Shown: positions 1 through 15,359 of the stretch, in pieces
Layout: every line of letters begins with the position of its first letter
Numbering within the stretch: the first letter of the stretch is position 1
From: Mesaphorura yosii
Taxonomy: Eukaryota; Arthropoda; Collembola; Poduromorpha; Tullbergiidae
NCBI GenBank assembly: GCA_009869945.1
Contig: WIXG01000202.1
Coordinates: 82,075 to 146,074 of the forward strand
Length of the DNA: 64,000 nucleotides
Direction: 5' to 3'
Notes under the pieces: generated by a model
Databases searched by the model: none
What the model saw: the letters and a program-made list of their open reading frames with translations, nothing else
Told to the model about the DNA's origin: nothing
Position numbers and translations under genes: made by a program

Positions 1-231
1 AAGTCTTAATAATATCAGGCGTGCTTAAAGCATTTCGCATTTTGCTATTCACAGAGTTAAAATTAAAAGAGGCTACACAAACGTAATTCAGAGTGAAGGC
101 ACATAAATCAAGATTTCTATCTAAAATACGTCTAGTCAAGAAGGCAGGCAGCCCAGACAGGACCAAAAGACACTTGAATCATACTCAAATCAATTTAGGC
201 TTATCAGCTAAACGCTTAAGGCAGGCTAACA

Positions 232-2054
232 CTAAATGTTGAGGAGTTTGTTGCTCCACGGCAGTGAAAATTGTTTCGGGAGGTGGCCGCCGACATTGCC
301 CTCAAAGTACATGAACCAGCGGTACCAGAGCGTGTTGGAATAGTAATTCGTGGGGGAAGGCTTCTGTAAGGCACCAGAAAAAAAGAACAGGAATTTAAAT
401 TTCACGCGCCAACACCCTACATTCAAATTTTGAAGGTCGCGCGCGCCGTGCCGTGGGTCACCTTGAATTCTGGGTTGTTGGCGAGCATGTGGTACGTCCA
501 AAACATTCTCGTGGCCGCGTAGTAGCCGATGAGAACGTCGATGGTGTAGTGCCCCCGCGCGATGAGGAGGATAGCCATGCCCGACCAGCTCAGAAGCCAT
601 GAGATCCATTCGATAAAGTACAAACGCCTCGGCATATCTGAAAACGAGGCAAAGGAAAAGGGTTTAAGAATTTTTATTCATCTTGCGGATGCGGATGTGG
701 AAAATGCGAATCTTACATTCTTTGATGAACAAATAGCCGACCATCAGCATGCAAGTGTGCCCGCTATAAATGTAATCACCACAGCTCTTCTTTTGTCCGC
801 TGATCTGGAGACCGCCTCCACCGAGTAGCTCGCCGGCTCGTTTGAGGACGACGAAGAAGGAGGTCGAGTTCGATTTGGGCGAGCAGTACACCGTGTCGTT
901 GGCGATCGGGAGCACTGTGACTGAAAAGTGCAGAAAGAGAAATGAGAAAACTCAGAAAACGGAAATGGCAAAATGCAAAATGCAAATGAAAAATCGGCAT
1001 CGGCATTCTTTGACATCAACTATCGGCATTTTACTGATCTGCTTGTTCGATCTATCGGGCGGATGGGAGATTCTTTTGTTTCGCTTCACTCTACTGAAAC
1101 TGAAAAGTAGGGCTCACTTACCGTACATCGTGACGCTTCGCATGCAGTAAAGAACTGACAGGATGAAGAACGCTCTTCTGGCGAGTATCCATCTGGAGCA
1201 ACGACGACGACGAGCCACGCATGAATGCAATAAAGAAAGAAAGGCATAAAAAATTAATGTCTTTTTAAATGGTGCGGGGCAAAAATGTTGCAAAAATGTT
1301 GAAAAATGCCACGCGAAATCGAATACGACGGAAATGTAGGTAAGGCGTCTTACCGGTGGCGGTGGAGGCCGATCATCGTGCCCCACGTGATCATCGTGAG
1401 CATGACAAACACGTCGGGGACGCGCATCAGCTGTGGAATGATGTAAATGTTGTCCAGGACGGCGTCGGGGAGTGGCGGGTGCGTTGCGCGGTCGGGGACC
1501 CGGTCGTGGACGAGAGCGATCGAGACCGAGTTGAGGACGAAGCCGAAGGCGAGGAGGAGGAAGGCGACGAACGTCTTGAACTTCTCCTTCGGGTACTTTG
1601 TGATGTGTGTCGTCTTCTCGGGCATCTGCACTTGCCGGGACCAATAAAGATTCTTGTTCATGTCCTAAACACACAAGATAAATCGACAAATGGAAATTAA
1701 GGAGGAATTCCACGCATGCACGCGCCGACCCTATCAAATTACTTTTTGGCGCTCCGGGCTTACATAATCTTTCATTTCCTTCTCCTTATGGTAGTAGTAA
1801 TCATCCTCCAGATTGTCGCCGACGAAGCAGTCGTCCGAGTAGTCGATGTTTAACACGCGGGCTCCTGCAGCAATGGGGACTCCGTTCGACGCACCACTGC
1901 CGCCGCTGCTGCTCAGGCCGCCGACGCCCGTGCTGCTGCCGGCTGGTGAACAGGAATTCGAGTCGTGATTACAGTCTTCGAGCAGTGGGCTTCGCTGCGT
2001 GATCCGCTGCGACTCGGTCTCACTGATTATGATCATCGAGCGGGGGCTCTCCAT
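232..2054 (-). CDS. SGMS: Sphingomyelin synthase (phosphatidylcholine:ceramide cholinephosphotransferase), 6 coding exons
   Basis: Exons run in coding order 2054-1764, 1664-1354, 1192-1122, 920-717, 637-462 and 363-232, giving 394 aa. The protein is a multi-pass Golgi/plasma-membrane enzyme that moves phosphocholine from phosphatidylcholine to ceramide. The LPP-like catalytic triad is visible: His in CGDYIYSGHT (about residue 279), then His and Asp in GHYTIDV (about 322 and 326). The H-43-H-4-D spacing equals that of vertebrate SMS1. Other family blocks are PKEKFKTFVAF, RILAR-like WILARRAFF, and RRLYFIEW with YHMLANN. The N-terminal ~97 residues are low complexity (Ser/Gly) with acidic Tyr-rich YSDDCFVGDN, and no SAM domain is visible, so SMS1/2 type is likelier than SAMD8/SMSr. 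The start is the first in-frame Met (MESPRSM); the frame upstream has no other ATG. The fifth intron donor (AAG|gtgacc) is the least certain junction. Confidence 0.93.
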
Positions 2055-5000
2055 CGTCAGGACCGCTGAGGACGCGCCGGGCGTTCGTGATCTCGTCACT
2101 GTCACTGTCACTGTCACTATCAGTCAAGTCAATAGTCAAAGTCAGCTCAGTGCCGATCAGCCGATCACATTAACAACTATCAAAATCTCTGTGTCTTGAT
2201 ACTTTGAGCGAAAGACGAAAGTGTCATCCTTCAGCAGCGCCTGCCTTTGCCTTCAATGCGGTTAGCTTAGCGGTTCGGTGCACGTTGCCAATTCCGTAAC
2301 TAAAATTAGGATGACACATTTCAGATTCTGATTTCAGATTTCTTCGTCTGCGATGCGACTCTGCCTTGCCATTTAAAATGAGTGCTTATCATTTTCCGCC
2401 TGCTGCTGCTAGGCGAATCGCGAATCGAAGCTTTCTGATTTGGCTTTTGCCCACTACACAGTTAACAATTTAGTTTATGGTCTCTGCTGATAAGAACCAG
2501 CTACAGTCACAGTCACGTTGCAATCAATGGCGTGGCTGGTCTGGTGAATGGCTCGCTTAATCACCATCACAGTCACAAATGAAATGTAAATGTAATAATA
2601 AAGGTTACTGATAAGGTTGACTTTGTTCCAGTGCTTTGTCTGATTCGAAGTGTACGCGAATCGAAAAGCTAAATTGGCCTGGCGTGCCGTGGCCGTCAGG
2701 CTTATCTTTTTTTCACCGTGGCCGATTTTGCCAAGTTCGCTGGGCAGAAGCGCCGTATTTTGGAGCTCCGAGCACGTGGGGAAGCGTAATTACGTTACGA
2801 ATCATGAAAGTCAGGTAAATTGGCTCGTTAACAAGTACTCATTCACTAAATTACTTGGAATTGACCTCTAAACTGATCAGCAAGAGAAAATCTGTGAGCA
2901 CGAGTCGCTGTTCGCAGTCGCAAGTCGAAATCTCACTTCACTGCTGGTCTGCCGTCAACAAAATTGTCTTTACGCGAAGATACGCTTTCAAGTCTTTACT
3001 TACTTTTCGCACTGCACAGCACCACGCGTTCAAGTTTTTGGCACGCGTACGTTTCGTTCAGAAAATCATAACTTGCACTGGGCTTTAGTGTGGAGTCTTA
3101 TTGTACTGGCACTGGGACTTGTTTTGGTTGTCGTTGTCGTGATCATTAGAAGCAAGTAGCAAAATAAAAGTGATAAGAGGTTATGATGGCAAAATACAAA
3201 ATTATCGCCCACGCACACGCTTCGGAAATCGTACGAATTTTGTCTTCGTCACAACACAAAACGCCTTGCTTTGCGTTGCTTTACTTTGCTTTTTTGCGAA
3301 TTTGGAACTGAGGCCGAGTCCACTCTTGCAAAAATCGCAATCGTCTTGTGTGTCCTTCAGAATCATGAATCGCGAATGGCCAGCAGAGCAGTGCCAGCAA
3401 CAAGTTTCGTCTTTCGTGGTTTCTGATTTCGCATTATTACGCAAGCTTAGCTAAATTGAGTCTTTGAATCTCTTTGCCAACTGCCACGGCGACAAGATCA
3501 CTTGAATTTGAATAAGTTTCGCAATTCACCATAAATTCGCAATTACAGGTTGGCTGTTGAATACGTCGAGTTCTCTTGAAGGATTCGCAGCTGAATGCAG
3601 CAAAGAAGGAGAGCGGAATTTGAACAAGTCTCGAGTGTTCGTCCGCGTTGGATTTAATTGAGGGTAATTCAATTTGAATGGAAATGGCCTGACTTTCGCC
3701 TTTCGTTTTTCCTTTCCCTCGTCTTCTGCTCGCCGAGCTCGAGCGATTGTTATTCAATTCACACAATTATGGGTCATTTAAGCGGCCAGCCCAGCCGGTC
3801 TTGAGTCCTCGGTCTCAGTGTTCTTCAGCCGTCGAGGCGTGCTGGGTGAGAATTTTCTATTCAAATGACTCAAGGCAGGCCAAAGCTAAAGTAAAGAAAA
3901 GGAGTCCAGTCCAAAAGTCCAGCCAGCCAGCCTCGAGTGTTCTTCTCCAGTTCCAGTTTTATGTCCCACACAAGCCGAGCATACAAGCATAACTTTGAGT
4001 ATCAAGTCAATAAATCAGTCACCGTCACGGCCGTCACAAGCCTGCAATTCAATTTGCGATTCGCGAATTGAGTTCTGAATTCCAAAGTCATTCAATCTGT
4101 CCATCCATCAAGCCTGAGCCTGAAGCCTTCAAGTGGCGTGGCGTGGCGTACATAAAATAATCACGAGGCGATCGATGATCGATTTAATCACGAGCCGATG
4201 TCGATTATTATGCACATAATCACAATCACTGCAATGCACCGCAACGCACTATTTATGATTCATCAATGTGAAGTCTTCTCTTCTCTTCGCGCCGTGTCGC
4301 ATTAACGCCGAAATTATGACTGCATTAATTCTTTATGTGTTTATGTTAACGTCACGCACGGCACGGCCTTTGACGCCTGATGTCTGTGTAAACAAACCCA
4401 GCAGCCAGCAGCGAAGGAGTCGAACCGAGCACGTGTTGGGAGCCCATAAATCATTCTCTCTAATATTCACTTCCACTTTCTCGTCGTCGCCCGCGCCGTT
4501 GTCGTGCCATGAATTACGATAATGATGGCTGGCGAATTGGTGATGGTGAATATTGAATTGAATCTCCAATAATTGATTTTCTCGGTCCGCTTGCTGCACG
4601 CCACTTTCTTCTCAAGTCTTCAAGCGGCTTTTATTATGCATAAAATTTCTGCTTGGTCGCTGGTCGTCGGTTTTTGTGTCAAGCACTCTGAAAAATGACA
4701 AAACATAAATTACATTCAAATTGGAGGTATGCGATTGGCGATGGCCTTTGAGATATTGGCCAAGTTTGCAAACTTTGCAAACATGCAAATTGGGAGAAGA
4801 AACGAGTGCTGCGGTTTGGTTTTATGGTTTTGGTTTGGATTGCGATTTGGGAACTTTGGTTTTTGTCTTTCATATTTACATGGCTGGATTGGCACAGTAT
4901 GCAAAAGAACGGACGTTAAAATCACAAATCGAGATTCGGAAAACGGCAATGGACAAATGCAAATATGAGTGTATAAGTAAACAAAGGCCTGAAAGCCTGC

Positions 5001-6797
5001 TGAATTGGCCTGGCAATTCCCATTATATTTCGTTCGTCATTGTCATGTGCGACCGCGACTGCGGTGTGACTTTGCTTTGATGATGGGCCGATGATTATTA
5101 ATTTTATATGTTAGTGAATTGTAAATGCAAATGACGAATCTGCAAATAAAATAGACAAACCAAGTCAAAAGCTAAGCCACAGCCACGTCACACTCAAAGC
5201 AAAGAGAGTCCAGAGCGACTGACGGCTCCTAAGCTGCTCGGCTCGTTTTGTTTACGATTCGCAAATACACTCGATTTGCAAAGTATTCGCATCGCATCTT
5301 CGTTCTTATAAGCATTTTGCGCTGTTTACCTTTAATCCTCGTGTCACATGAAGCACTCGTTCCACACTCGCAAAGTCTTCAGTGCAAATTGCAAATTAAA
5401 CTACGAATTCCAGTTCGCAAATTGCAAATTATCTGTTAGTCGTCAGTCTATTTATAAAGGTGACAATGCGTGGCGCAGGATGACAAAAAAAGACGGAACA
5501 CGAGGTAATTATGCTAAATCACAGGACAAATCTTCACTCTTCACTAATTCCAATGCCAAAGATGATCTGTGATCTCTGATTTGTGATCTGCGAGTGCAGG
5601 TGTACAAAAATGCCTGCAAACTGCAATCTGCAGTAGGAATTTGTGAACGTAGTCAGCCGTGAGCCGTAGTCGTTCAAGGTTTCTCCGATGACTGTGACTT
5701 GACTTGACTGGGTTACGTCGTGGGCACTGAAGAACTGAACAAGACACGCGAGTTTCTCTTCACTCTTCACGTTCCCACAAAAGACCAGTAATAAAAAGTG
5801 AAGATGATGATTCAGTGCAAACACAAAGGCTCACGCTTTGTTATGATTTTTTCCATTCCCCATCGCAATCGCATTACGCACCTGCTCTCTGCCTGCTCGT
5901 TTGCTTCTCGCCGTCCCCGTGATGCGATAATGAGCCTGTTTTCCTTTGAAGGTTGTATGTACAACAATGAAAAACCATTAAAAAAATCTGTGCCACGCCA
6001 CGCCACGCCAAAGCAAAGCCACAGAGAGCGAGAGTGAATTTGTAGTTCTCGAGCAAACGAGCAAACGAGCGATTGACTCTTTTGCAAAACATGAAAATCG
6101 GACTTCCTCTCCTCTGCTTTTGTCTGCCTGCCTTTAATGCCTTTAATGGCTTTGTTTGCTTTGCGTTCACCGACGCGATTGCAAAATGAAGGTCGCCGCT
6201 AACGCGAATTTTGGTGTTTGTCTGGAAAACCACGTCGCGAATGGTGAAATTGATTTTTGTGGATTACAGAGCCCAGATGCAAGTGCAGGGCAGAAGGAGA
6301 TGAAAAGATAGCGTGCAACTCGCCAACCGCCAACTTGCCACTGCTACTACAAGAAAGGCGAAGGTAATTACACGTGTAAATAAAATTAATGTCATTCATT
6401 CATGAAATGGCTGGCTAAATGCATGCTAATTTGATGATAATTTGCAAACGCAAATAAATGCAATCCACCGGTGACGGGAAAATGAGTGCTAATTGAGTAA
6501 TAAAACGTAAACTGCTGCTGCTAATTCACCCAACAAAAATCGCAGATCACACACACGCGAAGCCGAAGAAAGACGCACGAATCGACGAATGAAATCCTGG
6601 AAATTCACAACGTAACGACTCGAATTCGCAATTTGCAAAGGCTAGGCTGGAGAGTTTCTTTATTTTGCAAATACGATCGAGTATCACACTTCATGTGGAA
6701 CAGCAACAAAGAACAAATTGGGCAAATCTCGTCGAAAAACTTGGAATTGGGAGAAGAAAAATTAGTCTTGGCTTTCATTTTATAAGAAAAGTAGTGA
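2055..6797. other. Intergenic, between the 5' end of SGMS and the 3' end of MMS19
   Basis: About 4.7 kb with no exon I can support. Open frames are short and show no family similarity. The DNA is A+T-rich with many ATTTGCAAAT-like words (for example near 4756-4792 and 5385-5430). SGMS promoter elements presumably lie near 2.1-3.2 kb, but no TATA/initiator pair stands out. Confidence 0.6.
2095..2118. repeat. Short tandem repeat (GTCACT)x4
   Basis: Four perfect copies of GTCACT, followed by degenerate copies. They lie about 40 bases upstream of the sphingomyelin synthase start codon, so probably in its 5' leader. In the gene's frame they would read as a Thr-Val repeat, but no ATG precedes them there. 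Confidence 0.8.
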
Positions 6798-9700
6798 TTA
6801 GAGCCCGCCCGGGGCCCCGGATAGGATCCACACGTTTCTCGTCGTCACCGCTTCCTTCCGCACAAGGCGCTTGGGGTCGTCCAGACTCTTGGCCAACTCG
6901 GTCACAATCTGCAAGGGCAAAACGAGTATAGAATTTAAAAAGCGATGTAATTATTTTTACGTGAAACAAGGTTCTCTCCCAGTGAAAACTGCCACCCTTA
7001 AAAATATTTATTTTTCCGGTGAATTTCTCCTTTCGTAATAGAAACTTTCCATGAAATAATATCTGCCTGGGATAAAATAATTATAATTGCAGTAACGACA
7101 GGTTTCGTGAAAGTATTTTTGGAAGCATTGAAAAAAATTTACACATTCCCGGTGTTCTTTGCATGCTTGTCATTTTTGCTGGAATTTTCAAAGTTTTTGG
7201 ACCATTTTCCTGAGATGAACTGTTGTGCTTTCTGCGAAGTGTCAAATGATTCTTTCAAAACCCAATTATCAAATATTCGCATACGTTTTGTAAGAACTGC
7301 ATTTTCTTCAATCTCGGTGTCCTCGTCAGATGAATCAGAAAGATTCACATGTGAAAATGAGAGCGGTATAGCGACTCGGCAATGTCTCAATTTAAACTGG
7401 TTGTATATACTAGTAGTAACTGGCATTTCAAATTATCTCAGTGCTATTTATAGATATGCCTGTGGGAAATTGTCTCAAGTGCAACTCTTGCCACCGGAAA
7501 AAAGACTTATATTACTGGTGCAAGCTAATTATTATTTTCACCGAAAAGGAGCGTTGTTATACAAAACTAAATAATTAAACCCATTAAAAGACTATCCGCA
7601 TTCGCATTTTGAAATTCGCAAATAGCGAAATGCGATACGAAATGCGTCCGAAAAGAGTGCTTACTTTGTTCTTGAAAGGTAGGATGACGTGCGGCGGGAA
7701 TTTTGCAGCGCGCTGAAGGCATTTGAGCGCGACGATTCGAATTTCCTGAAAATACAAAGAAAAATACACGCAGATTTAGTTCGAATTTCACTAATTAATG
7801 TCACTTTTCAGCGAACGAAAGCAAATTCCGAAAAAGCGGCTATAAATAGAGTAAATTGAAATTCAAAAGGCTTACTACCATGTTCGCTTTGAAGGAGACC
7901 AGCCTAAGGAGCCGTGGCGCCAAATCACAAAAGTATTGAACAAGTGAAGCTGAATTTGCGGCCGATTCCTCTCCAGATCGAGTTCCAGATACTCCAGGAC
8001 TGGAATCCTGAGCGGTAAACAACTCGAAAATGGCCGTCAGGCTCGTGATCACCACTTGCGAGTCCTTTTCAGGCGCGCCCGGCGCGGGCTCGAGCCCTTC
8101 TCCGTCATCGCCTTCCGCCTCGCCGAGTCCTACGCTCAAACCCGCAATTAGCAAAGGAATCACCTGCGAAACGAAAAGATCAAAGCCATCACAGAAAGTT
8201 ACTTGCATCTTCGTTAATTTACGCTATGCGCTTCGCTGAATCACACCAAAAGATCAAAACTACAGCAAAGGAGCCTTACATTTTCAAGCTGCAGGTGGAG
8301 AACAGACTTTGGCACATGCTTCAGTTGACAGCTCAGCGCCTTGATGTAGTTCGTCTTCGCACTCGAGTCCCTGCCTGAAACCCCGTCGGAGCCCACGCTG
8401 ACGCTGCACTGGCGGTAGGCAGCAATCAGTTTAGGGACAGAGAGCATGAAGAAACGCTGCTTGTACAGGAATTTGAAGGCACAATTGTTTTCTGGGGTCA
8501 GTGACGACGAAGACGCGCCGTCGCCGTCGGAGTCGGAGATGATTTTTGCGAAGCCTTCAGCCGCTGCTGCTCCGCCAACGCCCATGCCGCCGCTGAGCAG
8601 GTTGATCAGCTTATCGATCCAGGCAGGGAGGTGGGGCGAGCCCTTCATGGCGAGGGATTTGACGGTCCAGATCAGGAGGCCCAAAAGCGCCGGCGCTGGC
8701 TTGGATTCAGTCTCCATTTTCTCTTCTCCAGCTGGTTGGTCGAAAAGAGAATTCTGAAGATGGCTCTCGACTCTTGCCAGCAGCTTCTCAAATTCGGAGT
8801 CTGCAAAAACCAAAAGTACGTTCGTTAATTAGGTAGGTGTATTGAGTTAAGTTCGTAGTTCGCTGTGTTTTACGACACGACTTCGGCTTCGACTTACGCA
8901 TACGAGAAGAGAATTCTCTAGTCTATAATCCGATCGAGCCGGCCCATTTATTAATTTTTAGTTCAAATATAGTAGAGCTGCCAGCTTAAAAGTAAAGGAC
9001 TTAAAACATTACATAAAAGTGTTTCTGCTTTTCATGAGATGAGATTAACAGCTGAACTCCGCGTACACGTAAGCGAATTTCCTTTTCTGAACGATAATTT
9101 GAAAACTTTCTCCATCAAAGTTTGAGTGGAGTCGATGACGAGTTTTAAGCTCTCCAACACTTTCCCTTGCTCGCCTGTTTCAAGGCCATTCGATGCCTTC
9201 AAGCATTCTCCGAACTCATTTTCATTTTCACTTTCAAGTGATCAAGTATAATCATCAAATTCACTGTCTAACAAATCTGGCGTGAGCTTACCTTCCAATT
9301 TGTTGTGTAGCACAACAAAAAGTCTGACGTGGGCTTCAAAATCTTCCAAATCGCAGCCCGGAATGCCTGGAGCCTTAATTTTATCCAGGAATTCGTCCAT
9401 TAGCTCCTTTTTGCGATCGATCCTGACGCAAGGGTGAAGTGGAGACAGGAGCGCCTTGAGCAGGGATATCTGGAAAACGAAAATGACACCAACACGACAC
9501 TATTAAAATTCCATTCGGGCCAGAAAATTCGACACCGACAAGACAAGGCAAGCATTAACTGGAATCGCCTGTAGAAGTTTGTCCAGACGTTCGTGCGCAC
9601 GCGAATTCCATATCTTGTCCACAATTCTCTGCTGAGCGGGGGGGTCAACGGCGCGTAGGAGTTTGATCACAATTTGCGCCAGCATCGCACACAATTCACG

Positions 9701-12471
9701 GGCAGAGACTCCGTCGGCGCTTTCGGTGCGTTGAGCAGCAAAATGCGCCCCAGCGCTCATGAATCGCTCCACGCCTGCTCCGTCTTCGCCATCGCAGACG
9801 AAGCCGATCAGCTCCTTCGAATGCGGCTGCTCTGGCGCTTGCTGGCAGATTTTGTCGATGGCATCGTTCAGGCACCTCACTACCCAAATTTGCTGTTGCA
9901 GCTGCAAGCAGTCGAAGTTCGGGTCGGTTGACGTGGAAAGTTGGACCAGCCTTGGAAGAATTAAGCGCCCAACTGCGGACGCGGGCGGAGGCACGCCGGC
10001 GCATTCGGAAATGGCTTTCAGGACGAGCGGATTGAGATTCCACTGCATTTGGTGTACATTTTCCAAGGCGTGGAGCAGCTTTGGGCCAAGGAGCCCGACG
10101 AATTCGTCGGGGAAAGTGGCCGCGAAGCGTTCCATGACTCGAACGGCAATGGCGCCCTCGCCAGACACAGCCACGGTTTCTTTGCTGATCAGCTTGAAAA
10201 GATGTTCTTGAAGCGTGTTTCTGTAACTCGCGTCCAATGGAAAGGGAAAGTCAGAAGCTTGAGCACGGGAATGGGCGATTGCGTTGTCAACGAGCTGCTG
10301 GAAGAGTCCCAAAGCTAGGCTCACGTATTCCGGGTCCGAGTGAGTCAAAAGAGTGAACCACGCGGCCACCATCGCGTCCCAGGCGCTGCCGCTGCTTGGA
10401 AGCAAGCTCGAGATTGACACTGGATTAAGCAATCAAAAGTTAAGAAGATTTCAACACGAAAATTCAGTTCGCAGAATTTTGATTACCCGCACTGCAGGTG
10501 CAGATAATGCGGATTAATGCGCTTACGTGATGGAAAAGCACTGAGGGTAGCCACAAATCGCGTCAGAATGCGAAGTATCGCCTTCCGGTCCGAGCTGAGC
10601 CCGTTTACCAGGAATTGCTGATGAAGGAGTGGGACGACGAGGCCAAAGACTTCGACGCAGCACGGCGCGTTGGCTTCCGCGATGGCGAGCAGGACCTTTG
10701 ACGCGGGCTGACTAAGGCGGAGCGCCGGCTCGGATAAATGATGTTTACATTCTGCCAAATGCGAAATGCCAATTAAAAGACAAACTTTGTTTAATACTTT
10801 TAAAGTTTAAAAGTTTTAATTGGCAAGCGAGTTATGAGTTATTGAACTCATGACTCACGACTCACCGGAAAAGAATGTTGCGACGCTTTCCTTTAAAATC
10901 CCCGACTCCGAATCCGAGCCCGACTCCTTTGACCTTGAGAGGGCTTTGAACGCGGAGCGAATAAACTCCAGGCTCGCCGCTTCGACCTGCTCGTTGGGTT
11001 CGAGGAAGACTTCCCGCCGAAGCGCGTGCCAAATCTGGGCGAGGAAAGGGCGCAGGTCGTCGGGGCTGTAGCACTCCTCGCAGCAGGCAGCGAGGAGGCG
11101 GAGCGAGTCCAGCTTGGCGCTGTGCAGGTCCGAGGCGAGTTTTTCTAGCGCCAGCGGAATCAGGAACTTCGAGAACAGATTTGTTCGCGACAGGCAAAAG
11201 TGAAGGCCGGAAGCCAAGTCTTCCCGAGTGATCGTGTCGGCGGAATTTGGTCGGGCCACCTACAAGGGTGAAAGCAAAATTGATGTCAAAGGTCAAATCA
11301 AGCCGTTGAGGGAATTTTTTCCTCACAGGATTGAAGTCGATTGGAAAATAGCACGCCAGTGCTTCGAAGAATTCCTCCTCCAGTGGCTGGATCGGAAAAT
11401 TCCCCAGGACAGTCGGGACGACGTTGAATAATATAACAAGATTTCGGGGGTCTTTCTCCCCTGCGAAGGCGTCGATGAAATGTTCGACGAAATTCGGCGT
11501 GTTGTCTTGCAGGTCCTTCAGGTACGCCTTTGTCCTGAGCATGTGCTGCAGTGTCGCGAAGAAGGAGCGCCGAATTCGGTGCACGTTCGTCTGCATGTTG
11601 ACTTCCATGAAGAGCCTGTTCAGAATCTTGCTGCAAGAGCCTGGCGGGAGGTTGGCGCCGCCGCCGCACTTTTGCACGATCGGCGCCAGGCAGAGTATGA
11701 CTTTCGGGATGACGAGGTGCTGATCACGGAGCCGGTCGACAAGGAATTCGACCAAGTAAGTCAGGTCGTTGGGTGTCAGCGTGGCCGCCTGCAGTTCGGC
11801 GAGGGTGTAGTGGAGCACGTCGACGGCCTTCGCCCGGTCCTGCACGTCCGAGCTCGTCAGCTTGTCGCCGAGCTGGTCGACCACGTCGACGAGCTGCAAT
11901 GATCCGGCGTTAAGATAACTCGCGATTTTCTCGCCACATCTTTCAATGGCTCCGTCGGGGTCGTCTTCCGCAGCCGCCACAGCGAATGCTTCGACGAGGT
12001 GGGCTCGGACGAGGTCAGCGCTACAAAAATGGGGTGTTATCATAAATTGGGGTCGAGTTTGATGTTCATCGCAACATGCACTTTGGACGTTGAACTCTCA
12101 TGTGTTAGGTTTTTGTATCATCGGCACGTTCACCATAGCTCTCACTCCACCGCTGCCAACCAACTTTATTCTAAATGCATGTGTTGTGATGCTTTTTGGC
12201 TGCTGTTACGTAACGTAACGTACGGGTTTTAGTGTGATCGAATTCTCCGTATGTATGTACAAAGCAAGAGGTTAATACTTGGTCGCTTGATTAATTTAAG
12301 TGACTGTTAGTCGGTTATCGGTGTGAAGTCTATTCAGTTCAACCAGCATTGATCTTAATTGTCCATCAGTAGCTGACTTGGAGGAATCGGTATAGCTACT
12401 CGTTTACTAAAGGCCTGATAGGTAAGTTTTCAAAATACTTACTGGCGCTTGCGCTCTTCGGTTGACTCCAT
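6798..12471 (-). CDS. MMS19: MMS19 homologue, cytosolic Fe-S cluster targeting HEAT-repeat protein, 10 coding exons
   Basis: Exons in coding order: 12471-12443, 12020-11327, 11259-10866, 10751-10527, 10419-9536, 9469-9292, 8800-8280, 8163-7876, 7745-7665 and 6908-6798. They give 1134 aa, against about 1030 in human. MMS19 is the targeting subunit of the cytosolic Fe-S assembly complex (with CIAO1 and CIAO2B) and delivers clusters to DNA polymerases, primase and helicases such as XPD. Recognised blocks are DRLRDQHLVIPKV, GEKDPRNL and CYFPIDF in the N-terminal region, LHSAKLDSLRLLAACC in the middle, and the very conserved C-terminal LDDPKRLVRKEAV ending at the stop. The first coding exon is only 29 nt. 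Least certain are the 66-nt intron 9470-9535 (weak donor gtgtcg) and the exact donor at 7876 or 7879; both keep frame. The 755-nt last intron (6909-7664) holds open frames discussed under findings. Confidence 0.92.
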
Positions 12472-13014
12472 CGCTGTGTCTGGATTTTTCGCCGGAATTC
12501 GACACCAATAATATCGTTAATCTAACTTCCTAACTCTTAATTCACATTTTAAGTACGGATTTCTGCAGCCGGAGACTTAAAATCCGGATGAATCAGCTCA
12601 TTTCACGTGCTGGAACGTGCGATTTAACGATTTAGCAACTAAACTGGGACCTTCCTTAACTTAAGACACTTCACTACTTTCACCATTACTGCCTACTATT
12701 AAAACAGGCCTAACAAGGTACAACTTGAGCAATAGAATGTGGAAGGAAGATTATGATTATGAAATCACGAATTGAGGATGCGAATCGCAAAGATGAACTC
12801 AGCAGCCAGCAAGCTCCGAGAGCACGAGCATGAGTTTTTGCAGAAATTCGCGGACTCGAGATGCGTGACGTGCGCATCTCCGGCGGCTCTTTGTTCTTCA
12901 GTTAACTGTTGACTTGACTGTTAACGCCTGCCCTTTCCAGCTTGCAAGGACTCAAACTCGCAGACGTCGACTAATTAATACTTTAACAACGCAAAGCCTA
13001 TCAAACTTATCAAC
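12472..13014. promoter_or_regulatory. Shared head-to-head intergenic region, MMS19 / DECR1-like
   Basis: 543 bases separate the divergent start codons of MMS19 (-) and the dienoyl-CoA reductase (+), so both promoters must lie here or in untranslated exons. On the + strand, TCAGT at 12898-12902 matches the arthropod initiator and lies about 115 bases before the reductase ATG. I see no TATA box at the matching distance. The role as a bidirectional promoter is inferred from geometry. Confidence 0.4.
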
Positions 13015-15194
<2,180 letters not shown>

Positions 15195-15353
15195 TTAACT
15201 GAGGCACATGGAATATTTCATCTCAAAGACGATCTGCAGCCGCTTGAAATCGGATTCCAGTAATTGGAAGTCCCTTTCTTTGTACTTAATGTCAGATTCC
15301 AGGAAATTAAACTTCTTTTTGCTTCTACATGTCAGATTTGAGTTTTCTTCTTT

Positions 15354-15359
15354 AATAAA
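15354..15359 (+). terminator. Candidate polyadenylation signal AATAAA of the DECR1-like gene
   Basis: AATAAA lies 160 bases after the stop codon, inside an A-rich run. It is the first such hexamer downstream on the coding strand that I noticed. Confidence 0.45.

Noticed and set aside
9470-9535. Reading MMS19 as ending at the stop near 9503
   Set aside because: A 66-nt intron with a good pyrimidine tract and cag acceptor restores a frame that continues through conserved MMS19 sequence to the C-terminal LDDPKRLVRKEAV.
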